A stretch of DNA of 64,000 nt from Cryptomeria japonica (GCF_030272615.1 NC_081408.1:614093977-614157976); one strand, 5' to 3'. Shown: positions 11,587 to 24,231, counted from the stretch's first letter. Made by a program: numbers and translations. Notes: generated from the sequence alone by a model not told the origin.

Positions 11587-12930
11587 ATCCTCAACTTAAA
11601 TAATCTTTATTATTTAAATAAATTCCATTTTCAATTTATATTTCTAATCAATTAATCATTAACCTTTTTCTAAATATTAATTAAATATTTATTATTTAAT
11701 TAATTATGATTTGAATCTTTAATTTAAATAATATTTATTATTTAATTAAATTCAATTTCTAAATAATTAAATAGTTTCTTGAAATTATTTAATTAGCTAA
11801 TTAACTCTTCAATTCCAAATCCCCAAATTCTAATTTAATTTAAATTATTCTAATTTCAATTAATTTCATAATTCTTCTCATTTCATTTAATTTCATGAAT
11901 TCTTGTAATTTCTCCTAATTTCGAATAAATGTGCATGATTTCAAAAATCAAATTGAAAATCAAAGTCAAGTTCTAAATATATTCAAATAATAAATTGAAT
12001 TTAAAATAAATTCAATATTTGAATTAAATCTCATGCAAAGATTAAATTGAAAATCCAAGTTAAAGTGCAAGAACATGCTAAATTAATTAATTCAATTATC
12101 TCTTCAGTCTCTATTTCTATCTTTTAGTTAGCTTTTTCTAAATAAAGCTCTCAATCAACTTTCAATCAGTTAACTATTTCCTCCTCTCTATTTCCTCCAA
12201 TAACCCTTTTTCATCTTTCAATCAACTTTTTCTCAAACAGTTGACTCATTTAATCTATTCAATTTATTATGTTCCGCCCCCAAATTAGCAGTTCAACTAT
12301 TAATCAGCATGTGAGCTCACCTGAGTTCCACCTCTCATTCAATTTGCATCCAATTATCTATAAATTGAGCATTCAATTGCCATTTTCAACAATCATGAAC
12401 TTTGAATCTTTGTGTCACTTGCAAGAGCCTCCATAGCACAAAGAGAAGAAGAGCAATGGAAGCCATGATGCATAATAGGGAGTTCTACATTGTTTAGAAT
12501 TATTTTATTATGCATCTATTTTCATTGATGTTTGTTTTAAATTATTTAATTGAATAGGGATTCCTAATTTCCCTTTGTTTTTTATTGAATAAAGATGAAT
12601 TTTAACATGCGACAGTAGATACAAGAATGAATTGTATATATCGTGCAAAGCAAATGTGAAGTAGTATAGAGGTTCGTATGTATAGAAGAGAAGTGATGAA
12701 GGAATTTTGAGATGTATTTTGAATAATGAAATGTGACAAACATTTCAGTGAATGTGGTTCTCTACAATTCAACCTTTCTGATGTTTTTGTATCAAAACTC
12801 ATGTATCTTACCCTAAGAAGTAATCTCCAGTTTTAGCAAGTTCTTATTATATCTTGACCTAAGGTTGTGCACCTTAGTTTTACAAGTCCACTCAAGGGTA
12901 GTGAGTTCCTTGGCCTCTGACCTAAACATT
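11587..12930 (+). repeat. 3' LTR of gypsy element, second piece
   Basis: Sequence after the LINE target duplication continues the same AT-rich LTR style (TAATTATGATTT, TTATTTAATTAA). It then becomes less AT-rich and contains a TATA box at 12359-12366. A possible polyadenylation signal is GAATAAAG near 12588. The 3' limit is not certain: CA ends near 12614 or 12929 are both possible, and the other LTR is outside the window. Confidence 0.6.
12357..12371 (+). promoter_or_regulatory. LTR TATA box
   Basis: TCTATAAATTGAGC sits inside the LTR and is followed after about 25-30 bases by a pyrimidine/adenine-rich stretch suited to transcription initiation. This matches the U3/R boundary of plant LTRs. 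Confidence 0.5.
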
Positions 12931-15477
12931 GTAATCAGTTTATTATATTGTGAGTGTGATACTTGTCATAGTTTTTCTCATGATATGATAATATAATAAT
13001 AACAATGAATCTTAATAATATTTTTTGTTTTGATCCAGAGTTTAATAAAAATATAATAATATAATAATAATTTAGTACTAAAGTATATTTTCTTATGTAA
13101 AGAATTTAATGAAAACATAAAAAATATAATAATAATAAGAATATATTAAAATATTTAAACATAATCATATCTTATAATATTTTAATATTAATTATAATAT
13201 AATACTATAATAATTTTTTAAGTGAAATAATGAACAAATATGATATTTTTGACGTACTTTACCTACATTCCTCTAAAGATAGGTATGCTAGTAGAAATAT
13301 TTGTTATGTAATGAAATAGATTAAGCATTTATTTATTTTTAAATTATTTAACTTAAATGGCTTGAATCAAATCCCTATACAATAGTTAACTTATTTTATT
13401 ACCTATATTTTCCATGATAAAAAATATATTAAAATTTATATATATTTATATAGAGAAATCACTTTATTTAAACAAGATTATCAATAAAAAATAAAAAATA
13501 AAAAACAAAAAACAAAAACTATTTAAAATGGACATATATTTTTTAAATTTAAATAAATATAATAAAAGCCTATAAAATCTATCATTCCTATAAATTTTCT
13601 CTTATAATACCAATTTTTTTCATCCAATCATATTGTAGATAAATAATTTCTAGTTGAAAAATATAAATCTCAACTTTATAAAAATCAAGTTTATTTGAAA
13701 ACAAAAATAATAGTCACTTTTGATTGGGACAATAAATCAATTAATTATCCTTAAGTGAATGCAAAAGTATTGCGCAAGTACTAATAAAATTGATTCTTTC
13801 TTTTTAATTTTTTTTATGAAACTTGAAAAAGATAGAATATTCTAATAAAAGAAATAATATTAAGAGAAATTTTGATTAAAAGTAGATAATAATAAAATAT
13901 AGATTTTTTATTTTATACATATTTTCTTTCTAATAAATAATATTAAAATGTATATTTATTATTTTTTTATTATAAAAGACCATTTTTAAAAAATTAATAT
14001 AAATTTAAGTAGTTTAGATTAATTTGTAGTCTTGCATTATTCTCCGCAATTTTGAACCATTTATATCAATAAGTAGGTGGTTCACTTCATATAAGGAATG
14101 CCTTTGGCACAATAACTATAATATAATACAAATTTTATAATGAAAAATATATTTTTCTTAAAAGCATAATCTTAATTTAATTTTGAAAACTATATAATTA
14201 TAACTATAATTATAATAATAAAATTAATCTCAAATTTAATAATTAATTTGTAGTATAATATTATATTGTTTTTTATATTTATGTAATATTAATTATAATT
14301 GATTCTAATAAAATAACTATTAATAATTCTAAAAATGAAAATAGGCGTTTTGTGAATAACTTAAAGAAAAATATTTAAATTTATGATTAAAAGTTATTAA
14401 ATTATTTTGTATATATTAAAATGATTAAAAAAATTATGATTTTAAAAAAGTATTAAAAAATAGAATGATTTAATAAATAAATAAAATATAATTATATAGA
14501 ATACATATAATAATTAGTTTTTTCTTAATAGAAATATTTGTATTTAATTTAATTTAAATTGAATCAAATCCTTATAATTGGTTTTATTATGTATATTTTA
14601 AGGTAAAAAAGTAATTATTAAAATTTATATGTCTATTTAGAAAAAATATTTTATTTACAATATTATAAATAATAAAAAATAAAAAAAGCTATTTAAAATA
14701 GATATTTCAATTTTTTAAATACAAATAAATCCAAAAAATAATATTCTATCATTCCTATTTTTTAAACCAAGCATAGTGTAGATAAACAATTTTTACAATA
14801 TTTTAAATTTAAAAATATAAATCTCAAGTTTACAAAAAATAAGTTTTTTTAAAGAAAAAATAATAATCACTTTTGATTGATTCAAACTAATTCATTAATT
14901 GAGCTTCAATGAAAGCAATAGTATTGCCTATGACAAGTACTAATAAAAAAATATTATTATTATTAATTTTTGGTTTGAGGTTTGAATTTAGTTAAAGAAG
15001 TGTGACCAATATTTGTATTGAAGAAGATTGAATGTTAATCATTAATTTAGTTTGGTTCATATGAACTTATAAATTTAAATTGAATAATAGCTTGATTGTA
15101 ATTTGTAGAATGTTAGAAGAGATTTAGAGTTTGCATTGTTCTATAGAAGTCAATAAGCTAGTATATATATGTTAGTCAACCTTGCAATTGATTCTCAAGA
15201 CAGTCATAATAAGAGTTGAGATCTTCATATTTTGAATTATTTTATTTTGAGTAATATTGTTAAAAAGAATGTATAATACACAACTTATTATCCTAATTGA
15301 ATTCCCTATTTACATTTCCCTCATGAATGGTCAACTATTCATTGGGACTTGGCAATGAGGACCTATGTTTGTTTTGATGCATCCAAGATGGTTCAAGGAG
15401 AAAAAAATTAATCATTCTCGCATGCTAGATTTTTTTGGATGCAACATAGCTTATTAGATTGTTACAAACAACTGATG
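12931..15477. other. Very AT-rich intergenic DNA
   Basis: No ORF or domain is recognisable. The main structure is a diverged direct duplication (13290-13800 and 14530-14960). Confidence 0.6.
13290..14960 (+). repeat. Diverged direct duplication, copies about 1.15-1.24 kb apart
   Basis: Ordered blocks recur. AGAAATATTTGT at about 13293 matches 14531. TTGAATCAAATCC recurs in both copies. A (AAAAAT)n run, then CTATTTAAAAT, ATCATTCCTAT, AATATAAATCTCAA (13662 and 14816), CACTTTTGATTG (13715 and 14868) and CAAGTACTAATAAAA close each copy. Indels shift the offset from about 1238 to 1153. It may be two copies of one old non-coding element. Confidence 0.7.
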
Positions 15478-15897
15478 TAGGAGCATCCAGGGGGTCAGGT
15501 GACATTGCACACCCAAAAATATTTCATTTTTATGTATTGTTGGAATTTTTTCTTTAGGTGGATTTTTTTGTTTAAATGAGGCCAAATATGTTGGCATGGC
15601 TTGTAATATACCTTAGGATATAATATTATATAATTTGGTGGCATTTAAAATTATCAAAATTCAAAAAAAATCAAAATGGGCATTAGAACTTGTGGACCCC
15701 GCATACACCCCGATGGGAGCCAAAATAAGGTTCAAATTAAAATTCTTGAATTAAATTCTATGACAAGAACATATCCTCCATCTTGGGTGTACCATAAGGG
15801 AGAATCTAGGTTCTTCCATGTTTAGATTCAACTAAGTGTGCTATTAGTCTCACATGGACACCTATCTTTAGCTAGTTTCAAGAGTGGTGTAGGAGCA
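15478..15897 (+). repeat. Possible old LTR-like segment bounded by TGTAGGAGCAT
   Basis: TGTAGGAGCAT occurs at 15478 and again at about 15887. The first copy leads into TCAGGTGACATTGCACACCC, which looks like an LTR start. No coding sequence is present. This may be a remnant LTR; the evidence is only the repeated 11-mer and general look. Confidence 0.25.
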
Positions 15898-16300
15898 TGA
15901 AATGGGAAGATTCCAAATTAAAATTGTATAATTTGATGATACAAAAATAGAAGCGAAGATTCATCGGCAAGCAAAACAACTATCACACAAAAGAGATCAA
16001 GAAAAGATAATATACTCCATAACAACCTGAGAATTGTATATTGATTACACACAAGAATATTAGAGATACAATTACAATGAATGAATGGATCCTTATAAAA
16101 GGATGAACGAAACCCTAGATGCAAAAACCTAAAGAAATATTACAAGCTAGTGCCAAGTGTCACAATCATAATGAATGAGACAAGCTATTATTAGCCTAAT
16201 TGAATAAAAGGAGAAAGTACCTCGGTTTAGCCTAAGTGAAAATGAAATTGAAGCACCTAATTAATATTTAACGAGATAAAATATCCTAATTACTCTAACA
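15888..16300 (-). repeat. Possible copia LTR
   Basis: On the minus strand a TAAGAAGGG purine tract is followed by TGTTAGAGTAATTAGG at 16300, the usual look of a copia 3' LTR start. The body contains TATAAAAGG on the plus strand and short AT-rich stretches. No matching second LTR or pol was found next to it, so it may be a remnant. Confidence 0.35.
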
Positions 16301-16639
16301 CCCTTCTTAATATATTCTTAGGGAGAAGCTAAGAAGATAAAGACAAATGCATGCATGAATGAGTCCTTACAATGAAGGCCTGATTAGGTACTCATGTACA
16401 AACCAATACAAAGCAATTCAACTCTATAGTTATAGAGAATCCATGTAAAATATAGATCTAGGATGTAGATTAGTTTAGATATAAGGAGTAAAAATAACGA
16501 TTAGGTTATAAGTGGTGATAAGTTAATTGTTTTTATCAATATAAGTTGGCAAGGGCTCCAACCCATATAGATCAAAAATAAACTATCAAGAAACAAACTT
16601 GTCTATTACATACATAGAATAGCTCAGAGTTACCCAAGA
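16301..16639. other. Non-coding stretch, nothing recognised
   Basis: AT-rich sequence with a GTGATAAGTTAAT motif near 16513 that recurs near 16905. No ORF or domain was recognised. Confidence 0.4.
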
Positions 16640-16900
16640 GGTAACCAAAGTTAGGAAGACAAAAAATTTACATCATTCAAGTCCTTTTTCGAACTAGGAA
16701 CAACCTTAGAAAACTTTACATTTTTCTTCCTTCTTTGCACTACTATCCAACTAGATTTTTCTTCAACTTCGTGAAACCTCATTAACAACCCCAAACAAGG
16801 AAACAAAAGGTGGGACAATAGAAGTAGATTGAGAAAGAAGTGAAACATTAGGGATAACGACTTTATCAAAAGAATCCTTAAACGTAGTATGAACCTCAAT
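16640..16900 (-). pseudogene. Possible tail of a LINE ORF1 protein
   Basis: An 82-codon minus frame contains SSWIVVQRRKKNVKFSK, which resembles the W-x-x-V-x-x-K/R-K motif at the end of plant LINE ORF1 proteins and the SSWTFVHGKKKGHS of the + strand copy at about 18030. No zinc knuckle or DUF4283 is visible. Identification rests on one short motif. Confidence 0.3.
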
Positions 16901-17164
16901 GCAAGGTGATAAGTTAATAGTTAGGAGTCGATTAATCCTTTATATATTTGGTTACATAAAGTGTTTTAAATGGTCTATATATAGGATAACTAAAAAAAAT
17001 TTAACATAATTTTTTTAATAAATTATATTTTGTGTATATGAATATTTCAATTATATGTATTAAATATTTAAATATGTAAATATTGTATTTGACATTCTAC
17101 AAATACCATACAATAGTTAAGTACAACATATTATAAATATAAAAATTTATCCTTGTGCTTGCAG
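16901..17164. other. AT-rich non-coding DNA
   Basis: Nothing recognisable apart from low-complexity A/T sequence. Confidence 0.5.
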
Positions 17165-18100
17165 TTTCTTTATTATTTGCTTTGACACTATGGATGATAT
17201 GGTTAATTTATTGATGGGTGTTTGGTTCAATGGTGCTCACATGTTCTGTATCTTCACCCTTGGACACCCTCCTTCAATCCCCTTGCGGATCCTATTGAGT
17301 ATTCACATGCCTAGGTTCTGCTCCCCCACCTCTCTCTCTCCACTTTTGGTGCATTGCAGCTTATGAATCTATTGGTAACAAGTTGGGCCACATTATCAAA
17401 GTTGACCCTAATACCAATCCTTTCTCCCACACCTCGTTTCTAATAATTTTAGTGGATTCGGACCTTTCCAAAATGCTTTTTACTGAGATCACTCTTAAGG
17501 TTGGAGAGATGTAATGGAGATAGATATTGGACTATGAAGAGATCTCATTCAAATGTAGATGCTAAATTTTACAAATGGGCACTTGGTCTCTTCCCATCCT
17601 CACAACTCTCGGGTTCACTCCTCTCCTACTTGGTGGAAAGAAATTGAACAATGCCATCTCACAGTTTTGCTGGTGGAATTAGACTCCACATTGAACTTGA
17701 TGCTCTCCTCTCTTATGGTGACTCTTTCTCTGGTGGCTCATGTCAACTTGGCTTTGGTGGTCCTTGCCTAGGTGTTCCCTATCTCATTAGTTGATACAAT
17801 TCCTATTTTAGTGGCCTTTATTCCTAGCTTTGTGTTGATTCATGTTGTGGGTGTTCCTCTGGCTTCTTCAGGTGCTCTTTTGAGTATTGGCCTTATTCCC
17901 TCCATGGTCCCTAATTCCATCTCTCAAGAATCCTAGGTCTCCCTTTTGGGTTCAACAAGTCACCTTTTTGACTCCTCTACTAGCTCAAAAAGTTTTGCAA
18001 GCATTGTTCCCCTTTCTTCTCTGAAGAAGGATGTTTCATCTTGGACATTTGTGCATGGAAAGAAAAAAGGTCATTCCCTTCCAACCCAAAATCCTCAGAT
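17165..18100 (+). pseudogene. LINE ORF1 fragment (DUF4283 and zinc knuckle)
   Basis: From 17356 the frame reads AYESIGNKLGHIIKVD, then a stretch ending DSDLSKMLFTEITLKVGEM, stop, ILDYEEISFKCRC. This is the typical end of DUF4283 followed by the start of the CCHC knuckle (YE-x-x-x-F-x-C). The rest of the knuckle is shifted in frame (NGHLVSSHP at about 17575). Upstream 17190-17340 reads like the W-F-x-G part in other frames. The tail at 17946-18060 has SSWTFVHGKKKGHS. Two stops and several frameshifts are visible, and no ORF2 follows. The piece ends against a copia fragment. Confidence 0.7.
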
Positions 18101-18717
18101 TGTTCTATTAGTTCTGAAAAATGCGACTCTAGAAAATATTGGAGAGCCTTCAAAAAGTTTGAGTTAGTTCATTCCAATATTTATGGACCAACAAATATTA
18201 TTTTTGTAAAAAAATATAACATATAATACTCCACCCATCACTACATGGAAGTACTTTTTGTGAATCTTGTATTATGAGAAAGAAACATCAAGACAAATTT
18301 AATTCTAGAAAGCCTTAGAGAACCTTCAAAAAATATGATTTAGTTAAATCTAAGCTTTGTAGACCAATGAAGATAATTTTTGTAAGGAAATCATGATATT
18401 TCATAACATTTATTAATGACTTCACTCAAAATATTTTAGTTTATTTATAAAAAAAAATCTAAAACATTTGACTTTTTCAAAGAGTTTGTACATAAAATTG
18501 AGAATAAAAGTGATGGATTAAAATGCTAAGGTCAAATAATAGGAAGGAGTATACCTTGAATAGATTTTATCTACGCAAGTGACCTAAGTACAAATTCAAT
18601 GTAAATGCATTATTTCTAGTGCTCAAATTTGAGGTCTTCCTATATTGATTGCTTCTTGTAACATGAATGTTGTTTCTTAACTTCAAAGTTACTTAAATGT
18701 ATGAATGGATTCCTTTA
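18101..18717 (+). pseudogene. Copia pol fragment: GAG-pre-integrase and integrase core
   Basis: Frames read FKKFELVHSNIYGP (18150-18190), then a finger-like piece CESCIMRKKHQDKF (about 18260-18300), a second FKKYDLVKSKLCRP and YFITFINDFTQNILVYL, and RKEYTLNRF near 18550. These match the copia integrase pattern (LVHSDLYGP, YFLTFIDDFSR, GGEYTSNEF). Many stops occur. The start of the integrase seems duplicated (18129-18213 and 18304-18389, offset 175). The fragment is cut at its 3' side by the copia LTR at 18718. Confidence 0.65.
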
Positions 18718-19645
18718 TGTTGGGATCTAAGAACACTGAGAGGGGGGGTGAATCAGTGTTCTACCGGAATGAACATTTTCAACTTTCTACACCATACAAG
18801 TATGTACCGATAAACAAATAAGCATATAACAAGAAGCAAATAAATCATCCACATAAACGAACACCATAACACATAGAATTTATATGTAAAAAACCTCAAT
18901 GAGGAAAAACCACGTTAGGATTTGTAACCCACAATATCAATTCACTGGCCATATGAAAAGATATTACATAAACAGGGGCCTGCACTTGCAGGAAGGCATA
19001 CTGCTCATCACCAAGGAGTCTCACTGACTACAAGCTTTCTGCTAAAGTAAATTACTAAAAATGAACACAAGAATGCATCTGCTATGCCAAATAGAGTTCC
19101 AGTTCTGGTTCTACTTTGTGCCGGTTCACAATCTTGAACTAATACCAGTATTACTTCTCCTCCAAGAATGCTTTCCTAGCTATCTATAGATCATTGCATG
19201 ATACAATGTTCGCATACAAAAATAGTCTCCATACATATAATTTGCATCATAGTTCTGCTATACTTATTCACCTATTACATCATTCTCTCATTCGCATCCT
19301 ATATCACTTCTATCAAAATTGACTTAGCAGACTCACTTATATACCTATTACATATGACATGCCTTATGTCGGCTTACAATGCATTTACAAAGAATATTCG
19401 ATGTCGGCCTCGACAATAATTACAAAACGATTTACTAAAATAAATCTTTCTTGATGTCTGCTTCCTTGAAGTACTGATGCTAGTGTTGGTGCCGGTGTAG
19501 CCCTAAATGCTTCCAATGTCAGTAACTGCCAGTATATGCCTCCTAGTGTCAGTTTGTGACTTCCATCAAGTCATGTTATCTTCTATCTGATCTTGTTTCC
19601 ATGAATGACAACAAAATGAATCCAATGAGTGTCAATTTTCAATAA
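18718..19645 (-). repeat. 3' LTR of the copia-type element
   Basis: It starts TGTTGGGATC on the + strand and shares long stretches with 25684-26681 (AGAGGGGGGGTGAATCA, ACAGGGGCCTGCACTTGC, TCCAATGAGTGTCAATT). Compared with the other LTR it lacks about 85 bp at the PPT side, and it has a 30-bp insertion near 19050. Confidence 0.85.
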
Positions 19646-19660
19646 TCTCCCCCTTTGGCA
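19646..19660 (-). other. Polypurine tract
   Basis: On the minus strand the sequence reads TGCCAAAGGGGGAGATT next to the 3' LTR, the usual PPT of SIRE-like copia elements. Confidence 0.7.
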
Positions 19661-19843
19661 TTGATGGCAACACTCATGTGAAAAATGGATTCCCTGTCAG
19701 TGTGCTCCCCCTAAGCAACACACTTCAACTGATAACATATTGCCTGATATTTTTCACAAATGTACATACTCCCCCTTTGACGTTAATGCCAAAGACTGAT
19801 GAAAGAATAAAGAATGAAATAATACTATTACAGTCATTCGAGC

Positions 19844-22800
19844 TTAGTCATCTTCAAAATTTCTGGGTATGCTTTTTGCAGCAACTGAAGATATGTGCCC
19901 CAGCCTGATTTGAAAGTGTCTGATACCGATGCAAGTCCACTGAGTAATTGGGCAAGTTATTCCTTCTCCTGGGTATCTACTGGTGTGGTCTTGGCTAGCA
20001 TGTCCATGCATTCTCTCTTGTGAACACCCAGAGAGTGAAGTCTTGGACTCCCAAGTCCTCTTAAATTTCTTGCTCTCCTCGGTATTTTTATCATTTTCTT
20101 TCTCAAAAGCAAAAACTTGGTTCTCCAAGGACAAAATTTGTCCATCAATAGATGTAGTTAGTGTAGTTATCCCATCATAAGAATTAGCAATAGTAGTCAT
20201 TTTGTCATATAATTCTTTCAATCTGCCATCTACATTGGTTGTTAGACTTCCTATATTACAACATACTTGGTAAATATTGGTGCATTGTTTCAAACAAACC
20301 TCAATAGAGATAAGCTTTTCCTCTGTCGGTCTGCAATCTATCTCAAGGATTGATAGTTATTTGATATGTGTTTTGTTAAAGCTTTGAGCTTACCGGAAGG
20401 GCTTGCTCCATCCTCTATTTGATAGTCACGCATTATTCTGTGTAGTACAGAGACTGATTGATCAATTAACCCTTTGTCTACAGTTCCTTCCTTTAACAAT
20501 TTTTGAGTGGCCATAATCATTAGTTATATTAGACTTAACTCAGAAACTGATTTCTTCTCGACTTGAGAAGTCTCAATTGCAAAACCTCTTGCCGGTGAAT
20601 CTATTTTTCTTTCCGATATGGACTCAGTTGATTTAATCTTGTCCATCTCAACCTCTTTTGCACTAGTGGCTTCGCCACTTTTTGCAGTGTCGGTTACTGC
20701 CAATGGAGTATTATCCACAGTGTTTCCAGTGTCCTGCACACTCTCTTTCTCAAAATTGGTTTGTACCAATATAAACTATGCACTCTCTATGGCTGCCAGT
20801 TGTGGTTTTGTGCCTTTAGTTATAGCCCATTGTGATTGTGTCAAAATTGGAGTAGAACTACCTAAAATACCCTTTCCTTTTGATTTGTCTGGAATTGTAG
20901 GGGATGTTGTCTTTGCAAATTCTTCCTAAGATGTGAGAAAGTCTAGTTTTTTTTTAAAGAATTTTGTCTACCCCTTACTTGTCTCATTTACCACCTCATT
21001 CACTCTACCCATCATAAGACTTATCTGTCGGTTTTTACTACTAAAAATTGTCCTATTAGCAATATCTATACATCTTTTCATCTCTTCATTATTTATAGTT
21101 CCACATTGTTCCTAAAGTTCTACTTTCTTTATTTCCATGTCCCTCTTGACAATGTCAAGTCTCCTAGCTTTAATTTTATTGTATAGAGATAAAGGTATCT
21201 CTTTCAAAATTTCGACTAATGCCTTCTTATAAATATCTATATACAATAAAATAGCTTCTTCTAATTCATTTTTCTCACTCTCTTCAAAAACTTCATAATA
21301 TTTTGATATATTCTTTAATGTCCCATCTTTTGTCACTTCATCAATAATTTCAGCACAGGTCATTGTTGTCTTACCAGAATCAGTATCATCACCCTTCTGC
21401 TTTTTGCTTGTTGTTGCTAGTGTGACTGGTTTTCTCTTCTGCATAGACTTCCTTACCAGTGGTGGAGGTGCAGTAAGTTGAGCTACCTTTCTGACAAGTC
21501 TCCTCCTTGGTTCCGCCTTTTGTTTCTCTACCGGCAGTTTTACCACATCCTTCCTTTGCACCCTTCTAAAAGCTAGAGGCTCATTATCCTCAGGGTCAGA
21601 GTTAGAAGTGATTGGGGAAATGTGTGCTTGTGGATTCTTCACTTCTTCAGTAACAATCTCTGTCAGTTTGACTCCCTGTTTAGATTTGGAACCTAGCTGA
21701 GTATCTATCTTGTAAATCACATTCTGCACATATGCAGACATTTTCTCAATTTTCTTCTCTCTCCTTTTTCTATTGAAACCTATTTTCACTTCAAGATCCT
21801 TTTCTCCTCCTATACCTAAGTGCTCTATTTTGTCATCCAAAGGGGCATCTAACAGTGTCTTTGCATAGACTTAAAAGATCCTGTCATCTACCTCATAGCC
21901 TAGTTCAGTGATCCAAATTTGCCTCGGTTCAACTGCTTCCATGAGTGTTTCATCAGTTTTCACCATGAAACATATGTCAGTGGAATACATCTCCACAATG
22001 TCCTTAGAGATTCTTTCCCTTTGCCTCATGTTCTCTTGAAATTTCTTGAAGTAACCCTAGAGCTTCTCATCCATGCTGGTATCAAGACCAGTGATAGCCA
22101 TTTTGACTTGCATACCTACCGGTATGTCATGAGCCCATTGCTTCTTTCCTAAACCAGGTAGCGCATTCAGGAAATAAATCATTAAACAAACAATTGAGTT
22201 TCCATATTTGAATGTGCCTTTCTTGGTTCCTTTGATCCTTTTAAGTTTTAACATTAATTCACTCCTCATCCATTCACATAAGTCATACTTCACATTATTT
22301 CTTAACATTTGATATGCGACATGAATGTATGAACCTGCAAAAGAATTCAAGTGATTTGATTGAGTTACCTTATATCCTATGATCATTCTTGCAAATTTAA
22401 TGTCTAAGTCGGTGATTGTGCTTATCCTCATTGATATGTTATTTGATGTGGAACCAGTGAGTTTTTGAACCTCTGTGTTGGAAGTTTTCTTACCAAGTTC
22501 TTGTCCAACCCTAGGTAAGCCAGTGACAACTTGAATAATTTCCTTTGTGATCATGTAGGGTCTGTCTAACCAAATGAATTCATTGTGAACTCTACTCAGG
22601 ATGTATCTAATAACTTCATCCTTGAATTCCGGTAAATACAGAATACCAATTAACCCTAGATCCTTAATTGCCTTGAATTTTGGTTTGATCTTTCCAATGT
22701 CTCCCAGTATCATTGATTGATACATGATTTTAATGTCTTTGGTGCCCAGATCCTTAAGAATGCAGTGAGTGTATGCCCTCACATCTTCAACATACATTAC

Positions 22801-22947
22801 TCCTTCAGGAACCCTAGAAAATGCTCCCGCAGAGTATTCCTTCTTCGCAATTTCGGGAACCTCCTTAAAGACTGGCCTTAACCTATCCTTAACTTTGACG
22901 ATTGTCGGATTTTCAATAAAAGTAGGAGTGGAAGATCCAAATGCCAT
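19844..22947 (-). pseudogene. Long env-like / extra ORF of the copia-type element
   Basis: ATG at 22945-22947 (MAFGSSTPTFIEN) opens a frame that stays the same down to 20338 with only in-frame stops (for example TAG at 22057-22059, TAA near 21841), then shifts once before 20293. About 1,000 codons are recognisable. The first 296 residues form a globular part (ILKDLGTKDIKIMYQSM, GLPRVGQELG), followed by a Lys/Arg-rich middle (KRRFKIEKM-like, RRRLVRKVAQL) and an acidic, helical tail. No transmembrane helix is obvious, so env-like is only a positional name. The 5' flank (22948-23160) looks like a non-coding leader. I do not know a function for this family. Confidence 0.6.
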
Positions 22948-23389
22948 TTCGGAAAATACCCGAGTGAATGCTGGTGAAAGATTTGAGTGCTTCAGATAAC
23001 TGCTCGAAATCCTCTCTTAATGCTTTGCTCGCTCTTAGTTCACCTTTTCTTTTCTCTGATTACTTGAATTCTCAGTGAGTGAAAAAAAATTCACTTATCT
23101 TCTTTTATCAGTGAATAAAACCCTAATGTTCGGTCATTAATGCTTCACCAACAACCCTACGGATGTCAGTTTCACAGTTAAGTGCCGAGATAAACTTCAT
23201 CGATGATGAACACAGTTCTCAAGATTTCTTTTTAGATCTCTTCCGAGGTAATATGAAAAATTTAGCAGTGACTTTGCCAACCCCTAAGACTTATGCCTTT
23301 GTTACTGGTGGAATTTTCTGTCGGTGGAGGATTACACTGTTCTACTAGTGGATATACTGATATAGATCCATCTCCACTTTGTTCTTCAG
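22948..23389 (-). other. Spacer between gag and the env-like ORF
   Basis: No protease, integrase or RT motif is visible in any frame here, which is where pol would be in a complete element. Short ORFs are incidental. Confidence 0.5.
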
Positions 23390-23639
23390 ATTTTCTAACC
23401 CATCTCTTGGTATGATTTTGTTGTATTTCATCTACCTTATGCTTCCCTTTCTCATTGTCTTTATCATTATTATCCGGTTGAGTCTTGCTTCTGCAATACT
23501 TAGCAATATGACCTATTTTGTTGCATGCATAACATGTAACATTGTTCTTCTGAATTGCTTTGACATATCTGGTATTATTATTATTTCTTGATGGGCAAGT
23601 GCAAGGTAATGAGTCACAAATTTGCGGAAGTCCGCGTGT

Positions 23640-23880
23640 TGGAAAACTGGGGGCCCGTTTTCAAAAACTGGGGGCTCGTTTATGCTTCGGGCTCCTGAGC
23701 CGAAAGGTAATTGGGGCCCAAAGCAAAAATAAACGGACCCCCATTTTGTTCTAAAATGGGGGCCCGCTTTTAAGCAAAACGGGGGCCCATTTTTAGAAAT
23801 GAGGGCCCGTTTCTAAATTGCATTTTTCCTTTTTTTTTCACAAGCTGCCCTTGTTTGAAAACGGGGGCCCGTTTTGTGGA
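23640..23880 (+). repeat. Cluster of GGGGGCCCGTTTT motifs
   Basis: Variants occur at about 23648, 23671, 23712, 23735 (reversed), 23758, 23780, 23812 and 23862. The fullest form, AAAACGGGGGCCCGTTTT, is nearly self-complementary. Spacing is irregular (20-50 bp). Confidence 0.8.
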
Positions 23881-24231
23881 AGTTGATTCCACAACCCGCC
23901 ACTTGGCTCAGGATTAGGCCCAGGATAGGCCTGGGATGGCCACACCTGAGACATGGACCTGCAAATTCAAATCTCCATGAATGAAAGCACAAATATGAAA
24001 TTCTGAAATAGTTTTCGTGCCTCTAATTAGAGAATTTTTATATGAAATTAAAACCCATTTCAGATTATACTGTCTAGATTCTAAATATATAAATTTATTT
24101 AAAAATTGATTATTTTAACTATTTTTCTTTTAATTTATACTAAATCGGGTCTTTTAAATTTGAAATATTAACTAATTTTGTTAATTTAATAACTTTTTTA
24201 TTTTAAAGAATTTTGGAAAAAAAATTATATG

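Larger units (their letters stand above)
1..12930 (+). mobile_element. Ty3/gypsy (Tat-like) retrotransposon, 3' part, LINE-interrupted
   Basis: The window opens inside pol and continues through integrase, a long spacer with an antisense gene, a polypurine tract at 5068-5080 and a 3' LTR starting TGTAGACACC at 5081. This layout (pol, extra antisense ORF between pol and 3' LTR, long spacer) is known for the Tat lineage of plant gypsy elements. The 5' LTR, gag, protease and RT lie outside the window. The LTR is interrupted by a LINE at 5306-11572 and resumes at 11587. Its true 3' end is uncertain: plausible CA ends lie near 12614 and 12929. All coding parts carry stops, so the element is dead. 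Confidence 0.8.

Noticed and set aside
23640-23880. Spaced GGGGGCCCGTTTT repeats considered as a CRISPR array
   Set aside because: Spacing is irregular, the repeats vary, there are no cas genes and this is plant nuclear DNA.
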